Positions 14,404 through 22,014 are shown, counted from the first letter of the stretch. The stretch is DNA of 22,514 bases from an uncultured Collinsella sp. (GCA_902464035.1 CABQHT010000031.1:1-22514), one strand, 5' to 3'. Translations and numbers: made by a program. Notes: generated by a model not told the origin, from the sequence alone.

Positions 14404-15060
14404 CTATTTACCACCTTTCATAGCCGGAATTCGGCCAACAACGGGAATACCCAGGAGCTCTTCTGCCTCTTCGGCACCGCGGATGCGGGTATTGAGCATG
14501 TCTGCCAAAACGACATAGGCAACTGCGATAAAGATACCGGCGAGGAACGCGACGGCAATATACAGCGTGCGCTTGGGGCCGCTGGGGGCTTCGGGGGTCT
14601 TAGCCTCGTCGATAACGTTGATGCTCTGGGCAGCGCCGACGTTCTGAGCGACCGTACTCACCGAGCTGGCAATGGCCTTTGCGACCTCAGCCGTCTCCTT
14701 GGCATCGGTGCCGGTAACCGAAAGCGTAATGACACGCGTGGTGGTCTCGGAGGAAACAGACACCTTGTAGTCATCCAGATCGGTGAGGCCCAGTTCTTTG
14801 GCGGCGCCGCTCTTAACGCTATCGCTATCCAGCAGCGTGGCGATATCGTTGGAAAGCATCTGGCTCGCCGAGAGATCGTTGTAGCTCATCTGACCGCTAT
14901 CGTCGGTCTTGGCGAGAATGTACATGCTCGTCGTCGCGGTATAGGTGTTGTCCATCGCAACGAAGGACACGATGCCCATGGCGATCGCGCAGACCACCGG
15001 AAGGGTGATGACCAGCTTGAGGTGCTTCTTCAGCAGCTGGAACAGTTCGAGAAGGGTCAT
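14404..15060 (-). CDS. Polysaccharide chain-length adaptor, Wzz/CapA/YveK family
   Basis: Membrane protein of 218 residues with the Wzz layout: TM1 about 16-36, an extracytoplasmic domain (about 37-162, with YTATTSMYILAK after TM1) and TM2 about 165-185. It is preceded by the Pro-containing stretch EAKTPEAPSGPKRT and followed by a cytoplasmic tail (LGIPVVGRIPAMKGGK) that activates the partner kinase in this family. It starts at the ATG at 15060 behind AAAGG. It leads a three-gene operon with kinase and phosphatase. No glycosyltransferase, flippase or polymerase gene follows, so the polysaccharide it serves is encoded elsewhere. Confidence 0.93.
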   Translation of the reverse strand: MTLLELFQLLKKHLKLVITLPVVCAIAMGIVSFVAMDNTYTATTSMYILAKTDDSGQMSYNDLSASQMLSNDIATLLDSDSVKSGAAKELGLTDLDDYKVSVSSETTTRVITLSVTGTDAKETAEVAKAIASSVSTVAQNVGAAQSINVIDEAKTPEAPSGPKRTLYIAVAFLAGIFIAVAYVVLADMLNTRIRGAEEAEELLGIPVVGRIPAMKGGK

Positions 15061-15147
15061 GCAGCTTGCCTTTCATTTCCCCAGTTCGGATTGACAAAAC
15101 TGTCCGTATGTTATCGCATCTTTTTACCGAGACCAAACTCTATACAT

Positions 15148-15181
15148 AAGAAACAGGCTCTCCTGTAAAAATGTCGGAAGC
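15148..15181 (-). promoter_or_regulatory. Possible promoter region of the polysaccharide control operon
   Basis: On the minus strand this region has a -35-like TTTACA followed by ACAGG-AGAG-CCTGT, a small dyad, and then AT-rich TATGTATAGA about 19 bases downstream as a poor -10. Spacing is not ideal. The 195-base gap 15061-15255 otherwise holds only the stem-loop at 15202-15230. Confidence 0.25.
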
Positions 15182-15201
15182 AATCGTAAAATTGCACAAC
15201 A

Positions 15202-15230
15202 ACGCCGCACCCGAAAGTCAAATGCGGCGT
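15202..15230 (-). terminator. Probable weak terminator after the PhoR-like kinase
   Basis: Perfect 8-bp arms ACGCCGCA (15202-15209) and TGCGGCGT (15223-15230) with a 13-base loop. On the minus strand a broken T-rich stretch (TGTTGTG, then ATTTT) follows. It lies about 25 bases past the kinase stop codon. Confidence 0.5.
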
Positions 15231-15255
15231 CTACATCAATATCTATGTTGTATCG

Positions 15256-16680
15256 CTATGCGAATGGCTCGTCCTGCTGTATGGGAAACGTCGCCGTAAT
15301 GGTGGTTCCCACGCCCAACTCGCTCGACAGATCGAGCGTGGCGTGATGATACAGGGCCGCATGCTTGACAATGGCAAGCCCGAGGCCGGTTCCGCCGCGT
15401 GCCTTGGACCTACTCTTGTCCACGCGATAGAACCGCTCAAATACCTTGCCCTGTTCTTCAGGCGCGATACCGATTCCCGTGTCGGCGACAGCGAGGAACG
15501 GATGGCCTTCGTCGTTGGTGCCGCACTGCAACGTAACCGTACCGCCGGGTCGATTGTAGCGGATGGCGTTGCTTGCCAGATTATAGATGAGCTCGTCGAT
15601 CAAGCGCGACACGCCTTCGATGACCACAGGCTTGGTCTCATGACTTATCGTCACATTCGCTTGACGGGCGACCTGTTCAAGACGCTGCTCAACCGCGTAA
15701 ATCGCACGCGAGAGCTCAATAGGCTCCGTGGACCCAATGGGCACTGCCTCGCCTTCAGTTGCACGTTCGGCCTCGTCCAAGTTAGACAGCGTAAGGATGT
15801 CGTTGACAAGCGCTGCCAAGCGTCCCGCCTCACGATAGATGCGACCGCCAAAGTTGCGCAGGTCGTCCTCGCCCTCAACCATGCCGTTTGCGATGAGCTC
15901 GGCATAGCCCGAAATCGCCGTAAGCGGCGTCTTGAGCTCATGAGTGATATTCGCCGTGAACTCACGGCGCATACGGTCGTTGTCCGCTAGCACCGCCATT
16001 TGGCGCTTGAGTTCCTGGCGCTGCGACTCGATACGCTCAAGCATGGGGACCATCTCGGCATAGGCGTGCTCATAGCTACGGCGTGGGTGATCCAAATCCA
16101 CCTCTTGCAACGGCGCGATGATGGCACGGGACTCACGGCGCGCCATAAAAAACGAGAGTACCGCACCCGCTGCTGCGATAAGCAGCATCGGCGCCAGCAT
16201 CGACAGCAAAATCGCCGCAACACCAGGCTGGGCCTGCGCCAAGCGGACGACCTGGCCGTTATCAAGGGTGACGGCGCGATACAGCATAATCTCGTCGAGT
16301 GTAGAGCTTGCGCGCTCCGCGGAACCCGAACCACTCTCAAAGGCCTCGATGACCTCGGGGCGATCGCCATGGTTGGGCAGTGTGGAAGGCGACGCCTCGT
16401 TGTCGTAGGCAACAGATCCGTCCTTATTGATCAGCGTGATACGAAGATCCTCGCGATCGAGGCTTCGCAAGAACGGAATGGGCTCCTGCTGCTCGTCGAG
16501 AGCGGCAGCAATGAGCTCGGTTTCCTGCGCCAGATTGGCACTCGTGGCATCCGCCAAAGTGTTTTGCACAAAGAACGCACCCAGCACCGTAAACGCCACG
16601 ATAACTGCCATGGCGCAGACAAAGATCGTCACAAAAACGCGGTGCGACAGCGTATGTTTTCCCTGGGGGGCGAAGACCAC
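15256..16680 (-). CDS. PhoR-like sensor histidine kinase
   Basis: Membrane sensor kinase of 474 residues partnered with the regulator encoded just upstream. TM1 about 14-39, an extracytoplasmic sensor domain about 40-155 (ITLINKDGSVAYDNEA resembles the PAS-like fold of PhoR/WalK sensors), and TM2 about 157-180. The phospho-acceptor box is FTANITHELKTPLTAISGY with His247. ATP-binding boxes: N box NLASNAIRYN (367-376), G1 DTGIGI (400-405), F box FERFYRVDKSRS and G2 GGTGLGLAIVKH (429-440). Start is a GTG at 16680, three bases after the regulator's stop codon, with GGAG six bases before it. Neighbouring pstB makes phosphate the likely signal; this is inferred from context and family resemblance. 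Confidence 0.92.
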   Translation of the reverse strand: MVFAPQGKHTLSHRVFVTIFVCAMAVIVAFTVLGAFFVQNTLADATSANLAQETELIAAALDEQQEPIPFLRSLDREDLRITLINKDGSVAYDNEASPSTLPNHGDRPEVIEAFESGSGSAERASSTLDEIMLYRAVTLDNGQVVRLAQAQPGVAAILLSMLAPMLLIAAAGAVLSFFMARRESRAIIAPLQEVDLDHPRRSYEHAYAEMVPMLERIESQRQELKRQMAVLADNDRMRREFTANITHELKTPLTAISGYAELIANGMVEGEDDLRNFGGRIYREAGRLAALVNDILTLSNLDEAERATEGEAVPIGSTEPIELSRAIYAVEQRLEQVARQANVTISHETKPVVIEGVSRLIDELIYNLASNAIRYNRPGGTVTLQCGTNDEGHPFLAVADTGIGIAPEEQGKVFERFYRVDKSRSKARGGTGLGLAIVKHAALYHHATLDLSSELGVGTTITATFPIQQDEPFA

Positions 16681-16683
16681 GGG

Positions 16684-17412
16684 TTACTCCTCCGATACGG
16701 TGGCCGCGGTGTCGTCGCCTTCGGCACCATCACCGGCAGAAGGCTCGGCCAAGCGGTAGCCCACGCCGCGCACGGTCTCGATGGCGCTGGCATGCTCGCC
16801 CAGTTTTTGGCGAAGCGTCTGCACGTGCACGTCAACGGTGCGCGAACCGCCGTCAAAGTCCCAACCCCACACGCTCTGCAGCAACGACTCGCGGGTAAAG
16901 ACCACGCCGGGCTTGCGCATGAGATACTCGAGCAGGTCGAACTCGCGCAGGGTGAGCTTGAGTGGCTCGCCGGCAACGGTCACCTCGCGATGGCTGGGCG
17001 AGAGCACGATATCGCCCACGCTCAGTACATCGCTCGCCTGCTTGACCATGCCGCCACGACGCAGCAGCGCACGACAGCGGCTCGCGAGCTCCATGAGCGA
17101 AAACGGCTTGGTCAGATAGTCGTCGGCACCGCCGTCGAGTGCCATGACCTTGTCGAGCTCGGTGTCCTTGGCGGTGAGCATCATGATGGGCACCGTCGCC
17201 GTCAGGCGGTCGGCGCGCAGGCGACGCATAATCGCCAGGCCATCGGTGTCGGGCAGCATGATGTCGAGCAGCACGGCATCGGGCACCCGTCGCGCCACGG
17301 CAGCCTTAAATTCGCCATCGCACGAAAAGCCCTCGGCCTCGATCCTCTGCTTGCGCAGTGCATAGACCGTCAGATCCCTGATGTTGTCATCGTCCTCGAC
17401 GTAATAGATCAT
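16684..17412 (-). CDS. PhoP/PhoB-like response regulator, OmpR family
   Basis: DNA-binding response regulator of 242 residues. The receiver domain (1-115) has the acidic pocket EDDD (6-9), phospho-acceptor Asp50 in LLDIMLPDTDG, Thr80 and Lys102 in TKPFS. The winged-helix domain covers about 135-225 with LTLREFDLLEYLMRKPGVVFTRE, the recognition region SRTVDVHVQTLRQKLG and the final hairpin IETVRGVGYRL. A hydrophilic acidic tail of about 18 residues follows. It begins at the ATG at 17412 behind AAAGGGG, 64 bases after the pstB stop, and is followed by its cognate kinase. Linkage to pstB argues for phosphate-starvation control. Confidence 0.93.
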   Translation of the reverse strand: MIYYVEDDDNIRDLTVYALRKQRIEAEGFSCDGEFKAAVARRVPDAVLLDIMLPDTDGLAIMRRLRADRLTATVPIMMLTAKDTELDKVMALDGGADDYLTKPFSLMELASRCRALLRRGGMVKQASDVLSVGDIVLSPSHREVTVAGEPLKLTLREFDLLEYLMRKPGVVFTRESLLQSVWGWDFDGGSRTVDVHVQTLRQKLGEHASAIETVRGVGYRLAEPSAGDGAEGDDTAATVSEE

Positions 17413-17476
17413 GTTGAACCCCTTTGCGGCCGGTATGACCGCATCTTAACCCTAAAGGCGCCTGTACTAGATAGTA

Positions 17477-18352
17477 TCAGCCAAAACGGCCCGTCAAATA
17501 ATCCGCCGTACGCGGATCGGTCGGATTCTTAAAGAGCTGCGCGGTAGGCGCATGCTCCACCAGCTCGCCCAGCAAAAAGAACGCGACCGAGTCGGAAATG
17601 CGCGCGGCCTGCTGCATGTTGTGCGTAACGACCACCAGCGTGCACGTTTCCTTGAGCTCGCAGGCCAGCTGCTCAACCACCAACGTCGACACAGGGTCGA
17701 GTGCCGAGGTCGGCTCGTCCATCAGCAGAATGTCGGGCTGCACGGCAAGCGCGCGGGCGATGCACAGGCGCTGCTGCTGTCCGCCCGAAAGACCCAGGCC
17801 CGACTCCTTGAGCTTGTCCTTGACCTCATCCCATAGCGCAGCGCGACGCAGGGAGTCCTCGACCAGCTCGTCAAGCACAACGCGGTCGCGCACGCCCATG
17901 CCGCGAGGGCCGTAGGCGACATTATCGTAAATGCTCATGGGAAACGGATTGGGGCGCTGGAACACCATGCCCACGCGCTGACGCAGGCGGCAGATATCGT
18001 AATCGCCCAGGATATCCTGACCGTCGAGCGCGATCTTGCCCTCGATACGGCAATCCTTGATGCCATCGTTCATGCGGTTAAAGCAGCGCAGCAACGTGGA
18101 CTTTCCGCAGCCCGAAGGCCCGATGAACGAGGTGATCTGCTTGTCGCGGATTTTGATGTTCACGTCCTTGAGCGCATGGTGGTCGCCATAGAACAGGTCG
18201 AGGCCCTCCACATCGATGCGCGTCGGCGAGGCCGCAAGGTCCTCTGCCGTGGGGCGAGTCGCATCCCCAACTTCGCGCTCGTGCGCGGCCTCGGCCTGCG
18301 CCTCCATGAGTTCCTCAAGCTCCGTGGGCTCCATAGCCGCAGCAGCCGTCAT
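17477..18352 (-). CDS. pstB: Phosphate ABC transporter ATP-binding protein PstB
   Basis: ATPase that powers high-affinity phosphate import by the PstSCAB complex at the membrane. ABC signatures: Walker A GPSGCGKST (78-86), Q-loop MVFQRPNPFPMSIYDNVAYG with Gln132, signature LSGGQQQR (about 188-195), Walker B ILLMDEPTSALDP (208-220) and H-loop VVTHN (His244). NPFPMSI and the late region DPRTADYLTGRFG are typical of PstB. The protein has about 291 residues, some 40 more than usual, because of an acidic Ala/Glu-rich N-terminal extension (1-45). The ATG at 18352 is chosen because GGAGG is eight bases upstream; the open frame runs further to 18367. The other pst genes and phoU are absent from the window. 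Confidence 0.95.
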   Translation of the reverse strand: MTAAAAMEPTELEELMEAQAEAAHEREVGDATRPTAEDLAASPTRIDVEGLDLFYGDHHALKDVNIKIRDKQITSFIGPSGCGKSTLLRCFNRMNDGIKDCRIEGKIALDGQDILGDYDICRLRQRVGMVFQRPNPFPMSIYDNVAYGPRGMGVRDRVVLDELVEDSLRRAALWDEVKDKLKESGLGLSGGQQQRLCIARALAVQPDILLMDEPTSALDPVSTLVVEQLACELKETCTLVVVTHNMQQAARISDSVAFFLLGELVEHAPTAQLFKNPTDPRTADYLTGRFG

Positions 18353-18366
18353 ACCGCATACCTCCA

Positions 18367-18394
18367 TATCGATATCAATTCAGCAGTATCGATA
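18367..18394. promoter_or_regulatory. Paired TATCGATA palindromes before pstB
   Basis: Two identical 8-bp palindromes TATCGATA occur at 18367-18374 and 18387-18394, exactly 20 bases centre to centre, about two helical turns. They lie 15-42 bases upstream of the pstB start, in the likely leader or promoter. The arrangement is what a dimeric or tetrameric regulator would use; no protein can be named. Confidence 0.45.
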
Positions 18395-18428
18395 GTAGGA
18401 ATCGCGGCTCATACGCACGTGAGCGCAT

Positions 18429-18444
18429 TGTCAAGTGTTTGTAA
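18429..18444 (-). promoter_or_regulatory. TTGACA -35 with possible PhoP-type direct repeat, pstB promoter
   Basis: On the minus strand TTACAA (18439-18444) and TTGACA (18429-18434) stand four bases apart. TTGACA is a perfect -35 hexamer; TATGAG 15 bases further is a poor -10. Two TT-A-CA-like words 10-11 bases apart resemble the binding sites of PhoP/PhoB regulators, which would fit the downstream PhoP-PhoR pair. This is a resemblance only. Confidence 0.35.
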
Positions 18445-18455
18445 GGGCACCTTAG

Positions 18456-19694
18456 CTATGCAGCGGGCAGCTCGATGGTGAACATCGTATGCTCGGGCGT
18501 CGATTCGCATGCGATACTGCCGCCGTGCGCTGTAACAATCTCCTTGGCGATGGCAAGCCCCAGTCCAGCGCCGCCGCGGTTGGTCGCACGCGCCGCATCC
18601 AAGCGATAGAACTTCTCAAAGATCACTTTGAGCTTTGCCGCAGGAATAGGATCGCCCTGGTTGATAAAGCGCACGCGCACGCCGCCATCATCCGTGCGCC
18701 TCGCCTCAATCGTGATCGTCGAACCTTCGTAACTATAGGCGACGGCGTTTTTCATAATGTTGTTGAAAACGCGGGCCATCTTGTCGCCATCCACGAGCAC
18801 CGTCAGGTCCTCGCGAATATCAACCTGGGCCTCCTTGCGCTGCTCGTTGAGGATGGGGTAGAACTCGTCGGCCACCTGTGCCAGCAACAACCCCAAGTCG
18901 ACGTAACCGCGCGTGAGCACGATGTCGTGGAAGTCGAAGCGCGTAATGTCGAAGAACTCCTCGATGAGCGCATCGAGCCGATGCGCTTTGTCGAGCGCCA
19001 CGCCCGTAAATCGAGTACGTTGCTCAACCGGAAGCTCGGGCGCCTCCTGCAGCAGTGAAAGATAGCCCACCACGCTGGCAAGCGGGGTGCGTAGGTCATG
19101 TGCCAAGTACGTGACCAGATCGTCCTTGCGATGAGACTCGTCGCGCAGAGCCTGTTGGACCTTGCGCTCGCTATCGCGCACGCTGTTGAGTGCGCCCTCG
19201 ACCTCAAGAAAATCTCCGTCGATGTTGTCCCACGCGTCGGGGTGATCGATCAGGCGATCCTGGATACGGGCGGCAAGCACACGGTCGGCATGCTGTTCAC
19301 CCTGTTCATAGCCCTGGTAGTACAGAGCGCGGCCGCAAAAGAACAGGACGCACACGGCAAGTGCCAGCACAAAGCCGAGCATGTTGAATACAAAGCCGGC
19401 ATCGAACAGCACCGGCCCCTCGATGCCGCCGAGCGCCATGGCACCGATCGCCAGCGTCATGGCCCATGCGGCACCGCCAATCACCACGCAACGACGTACG
19501 ATTTCAAATCGATCGATCAGCAAAAAGCCGACAAGCAGCACCGCCAAGATTCCAGCGATGTTATCGATGCCAATCAGCAGCAGGCTCAGTAAAAAGAGCA
19601 GCACCGTCGCGAGCGCGCGATTGTCGACAACTGACCTTACATGCTCAAAAAGTCGATCGGGTACCTCAAACGCCTGCCCGTTGCTATTTGTCAT
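18456..19694 (-). CDS. VanS-like sensor histidine kinase
   Basis: Membrane sensor kinase of 412 residues. Four membrane segments lie in the first 125 residues (about 27-44, 46-62, 68-92 and 97-125) with almost no extracytoplasmic domain, pointing to an intramembrane or membrane-proximal stimulus. The phospho-acceptor box is YLAHDLRTPLASVVGYLSLL with His199. The ATPase domain has N box NNIMKNAVAYS, a VanS-like degenerate G1 FINQGDPIP (DxGxG replaced), F box FEKFYRLD and G2 GGAGLGLAIAKEIV. The ATG at 19694 has GAGG nine bases upstream; the longer frame to 19715 starts with TTG and has no better site. It follows its regulator by 26 bases. The pair is next to a divergent D,D-carboxypeptidase gene, suggesting cell-wall sensing. 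Confidence 0.9.
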   Translation of the reverse strand: MTNSNGQAFEVPDRLFEHVRSVVDNRALATVLLFLLSLLLIGIDNIAGILAVLLVGFLLIDRFEIVRRCVVIGGAAWAMTLAIGAMALGGIEGPVLFDAGFVFNMLGFVLALAVCVLFFCGRALYYQGYEQGEQHADRVLAARIQDRLIDHPDAWDNIDGDFLEVEGALNSVRDSERKVQQALRDESHRKDDLVTYLAHDLRTPLASVVGYLSLLQEAPELPVEQRTRFTGVALDKAHRLDALIEEFFDITRFDFHDIVLTRGYVDLGLLLAQVADEFYPILNEQRKEAQVDIREDLTVLVDGDKMARVFNNIMKNAVAYSYEGSTITIEARRTDDGGVRVRFINQGDPIPAAKLKVIFEKFYRLDAARATNRGGAGLGLAIAKEIVTAHGGSIACESTPEHTMFTIELPAA

Positions 19695-19720
19695 ATCCGT
19701 TTTCCTCACAAACAAAGGCT

Positions 19721-20416
19721 TTATTCGATGATGTAGCCGACGCCCCAGACGTTCTTGATAAAGCGCGGCTTTTGGGCATCATCGCCGATCTTTTCGCGCA
19801 GATGGCGGATGTGCACCATCACTGTGTTGTTGGAACCGGGCATAAAGTCCTCGTTCCATACCGCGCGGAACAGGTCCTCCACGGGCACTACGCTGCCGCG
19901 ATGCTCGACCAGATACAGCAGGATGGAATACTCGATGGGCGTCAGGCGCACCGGCGCACCGTCCACCGCCACGGCACGGGCGTCACGGTTGATCTCGAGG
20001 CCGTCGAGCTGAATGAGCGGGGACTCGGTCGCTTGCGCGCGGCTGCCGTAGCTGGTGTAACGGCGCAGCTGGGCACGCACGCGCGCGATGAGCTCAAGCG
20101 GGCGAAACGGTTTGACAACGTAATCGTCCGCGCCGAGCGAAAGTCCCTCAATCTTGTCTTGTTGGGCATCGCGTGCCGTCAGCATAATCACGGGATAGGT
20201 ATGGCTGGTGCGAATCGTGCGCAACAGCTCAAAGCCATCGATATCGGGCAGCATGACATCTAACAGCGCCAGATCGAACTCTTGCTCCAAGATCGCCTTG
20301 GCTGCATCGGCTCCGCTGTAGGCGATCTGAACATCAAAGCCCTCTTTTGTAAGGTAGATGCCAACCAGGTCGGCGATAGCCTTCTCATCGTCAACCACCA
20401 AAATGCGCTCGTTCAT
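19721..20416 (-). CDS. VanR-like response regulator, OmpR family
   Basis: DNA-binding response regulator of 231 residues. The receiver domain has VVDDEKA (7-13), phospho-acceptor Asp53 in LLDVMLPDIDG, Thr80 and Lys102 (VKPFRPLEL). The winged-helix domain begins near 130 with LTPIEYSILLYLVEHRGSVV, and the recognition helix region NNTVMVHIRHLREKIG and final hairpin FIKNVWGVGYIIE are of the VanR/PhoB type. The ATG at 20416 has AGGAG five bases upstream. It leads the two-gene operon with the VanS-like kinase. A CATAAT -10-like box lies at 20437-20442 and a TTAAGC direct repeat lies further upstream at 20482-20498, a candidate site for autoregulation. Confidence 0.93.
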   Translation of the reverse strand: MNERILVVDDEKAIADLVGIYLTKEGFDVQIAYSGADAAKAILEQEFDLALLDVMLPDIDGFELLRTIRTSHTYPVIMLTARDAQQDKIEGLSLGADDYVVKPFRPLELIARVRAQLRRYTSYGSRAQATESPLIQLDGLEINRDARAVAVDGAPVRLTPIEYSILLYLVEHRGSVVPVEDLFRAVWNEDFMPGSNNTVMVHIRHLREKIGDDAQKPRFIKNVWGVGYIIE

Positions 20417-20436
20417 GCATGCTCCTCTCGCGCTCC

Positions 20437-20442
20437 ATTATG
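20437..20442 (-). promoter_or_regulatory. Possible -10 box of the VanR-like regulator gene
   Basis: Minus-strand CATAAT, five of six matches to the -10 consensus, 20 bases before the start codon. The -35 position reads TGTGTG, a weak match, as would be expected if an activator bound the upstream TTAAGC repeats. Confidence 0.35.
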
Positions 20443-20481
20443 CCCGAGGGGACGCCCAGCACACACAACAAGCGTGGGCGA

Positions 20482-20498
20482 TTAAGCCGACCTTAAGC
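20482..20498. promoter_or_regulatory. TTAAGC direct repeat with 11-bp period in the divergent promoter region
   Basis: TTAAGC occurs at 20482-20487 and again at 20493-20498, with five bases between. Two hexamers in direct repeat at 11-bp period are the standard geometry for OmpR/PhoB-family regulators, which bind head to tail. The site lies between the VanR-like gene and the divergent carboxypeptidase gene, so one protein could control both. Confidence 0.45.
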
Positions 20499-20568
20499 AC
20501 CCATGCGCCCGTTCGAGCACGGATGCGGGCCGTGCACGCGCGCGATGATCGCCGACACCGGTAAACGA

Positions 20569-20574
20569 TATACT
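20569..20574 (+). promoter_or_regulatory. Putative -10 box of the D,D-carboxypeptidase gene
   Basis: TATACT, five of six matches to the consensus, with a poor -35 (TGATCG at 20546-20551). A start of transcription near 20581 would leave about 33 bases before the GTG at 20614 and would exclude the upstream ATG codons at 20503 and 20545 as starts. Confidence 0.45.
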
Positions 20575-20613
20575 CTAGTTCCAGAAGAGACCGTCCCGTC
20601 GAAAGCGAAATCT

Positions 20614-21954
20614 GTGAAGTCCCTCACCTCTTTTGCAAAGCGCTCAGCCCAGCTTGCCGCCGGCTTTGTCTGCGCCATCGCCCTTGCCGCTGGCGTGCCC
20701 ACCGTCGCCGGCGCCCAAGTGCTCACGACCGACAATGTCTGCGGCAAAACCGCCGATGCGCGCGGCATCACGGCAGAAAACCTGCCCGATATCGATGCGA
20801 CCAATGCCCTCGTCATGGGCAAAGACGGCACCGTCTACTACGGGCGCGGCGCCGATGAGCAGGTCAAAATCGCCTCGATCACCAAGGTCATGACCGCAAT
20901 CCTAACCGTCGAGAATTGCAAGATGGACGAGAAGGTCACGGTGAGCAACGCCGCAGCCACCGTGGGCAATTCGACCGCCGGCTTGCTCGAAGGCGACGAG
21001 CTTACCGTGGAGCAGGCACTGCGCGGCCTGATGATTCCCTCGGGCAACGACGCCGCCGTCGTGCTCGCCGAATATGTGGGCAAGAAGATCGAGCCTAAGA
21101 CCAAAGACGCCGAGGCAACCTTTGTGAAGGCCATGAACGAGCGCGCTAAGAAGCTCGGCTGCACCGGTACGCTTTTTGAAAACCCGCATGGTCTGGACTT
21201 TGATGAGTGGGCTGGCGATATGCACTCAACCGCACACGACGTAGCGCTGATGATGCAGGAGGCCATGAAAAACGATACGATCCGCGAGGTCGTAGCGAGC
21301 GAGGATTCCTGGATCGAGGTCACGGGCGCCGACGGCACCGACCATTCGCATTCCATGGACACGCATAACTATTTGCTGGGCCAAGATGGCAACATTGGCG
21401 GCAAGACCGGCACCACCGACGACGCGGGCTACTGCTTCACGAGCGCCTACAACCGCGACGGCGACGAGATCTACACCGTCGTTTTGAACTCCACCACCAC
21501 CGACCAGCGCTTTACCGATACCGCCACCCTTGCCAACTGGTACTACGGCCACAAGGTGACGGTCGCAATCGCCAACACACAGGAAAAGACTGCCAACGGC
21601 AACCCGCTTATGGCGCGCATTAGTCAAACCGACTGGACGGATAAGACGATCGACGCCACGCTCGCCGATCCTACGGCGCAAGCGACCGTGTTTTCCCTTG
21701 CCGGCGAGGTGACCGAAAAGGTTAGCTACGACGATCTTTCGGGCACGGTGCATGTGGGCGACAAGGTGGGCAGCGTTACGCTCAAGCAGGACGGCACCAA
21801 GATCGCCGTCATGGACCTGGTTGCTGACGAGGAAGGCGCAGGGCCGAATCCCATTGAGTGGCTCCTTGTGAAGCTCGACCGCCTGGGCCGCCGCATCGAC
21901 AACCGCCCACTCACGGCAGAAAGCGAGACCGTCGCCAAGGCGCCCGAGATGTAA
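20614..21954 (+). CDS. D-alanyl-D-alanine carboxypeptidase (peptidase S11, PBP5-like)
   Basis: Secreted penicillin-binding enzyme that removes the terminal D-Ala of peptidoglycan stem peptides. Taking the GTG at 20614 gives 446 residues beginning with a signal peptide: basic start (VKSLTSFAKR), hydrophobic core LAAGFVCAIALAAGVPTVA and cleavage site AGA near 32-34. Catalytic motifs are complete: SITK (88-91, nucleophile Ser88), SGN (143-145) and KTGTT (264-268). A PBP5_C-like beta domain follows (about 320-410), then a C-terminal segment IEWLLVKLDRLGRRID that looks like an amphipathic membrane anchor. The frame extends to 20503, but that part is unlike a signal peptide and overlaps the predicted promoter. 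GAAAG eight bases before the GTG is a weak ribosome site. It is the only plus-strand protein gene. Confidence 0.92.
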   Translation: MKSLTSFAKRSAQLAAGFVCAIALAAGVPTVAGAQVLTTDNVCGKTADARGITAENLPDIDATNALVMGKDGTVYYGRGADEQVKIASITKVMTAILTVENCKMDEKVTVSNAAATVGNSTAGLLEGDELTVEQALRGLMIPSGNDAAVVLAEYVGKKIEPKTKDAEATFVKAMNERAKKLGCTGTLFENPHGLDFDEWAGDMHSTAHDVALMMQEAMKNDTIREVVASEDSWIEVTGADGTDHSHSMDTHNYLLGQDGNIGGKTGTTDDAGYCFTSAYNRDGDEIYTVVLNSTTTDQRFTDTATLANWYYGHKVTVAIANTQEKTANGNPLMARISQTDWTDKTIDATLADPTAQATVFSLAGEVTEKVSYDDLSGTVHVGDKVGSVTLKQDGTKIAVMDLVADEEGAGPNPIEWLLVKLDRLGRRIDNRPLTAESETVAKAPEM

Positions 21955-21978
21955 GATCGAAGAACAATACACTCGCTG

Positions 21979-22013
21979 AAAGGAGGTGTCCGAAAGGATG
22001 CCTCCTTTTTTTG
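21979..22013 (+). terminator. Strong rho-independent terminator of the carboxypeptidase gene
   Basis: A 13-bp stem, arms 21979-21991 and 21996-22008 with two wobble pairs, is capped by a GAAA tetraloop. Its 3' arm runs into a tract of seven T (22006-22012). It begins 24 bases after the stop codon. Confidence 0.93.
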
Positions 22014-22014
22014 A

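Noticed and set aside
16000..17532. 510-codon plus-strand frame over the PhoR/PhoP-like genes
   Set aside because: Antisense to two genes with complete catalytic motifs; composition typical of a shadow frame.
20503..20613. N-terminal 37 codons extending the carboxypeptidase to the ATG at 20503
   Set aside because: No ribosome site, overlaps the likely -10 box, and would bury the signal peptide behind a Cys/Arg-containing stretch.
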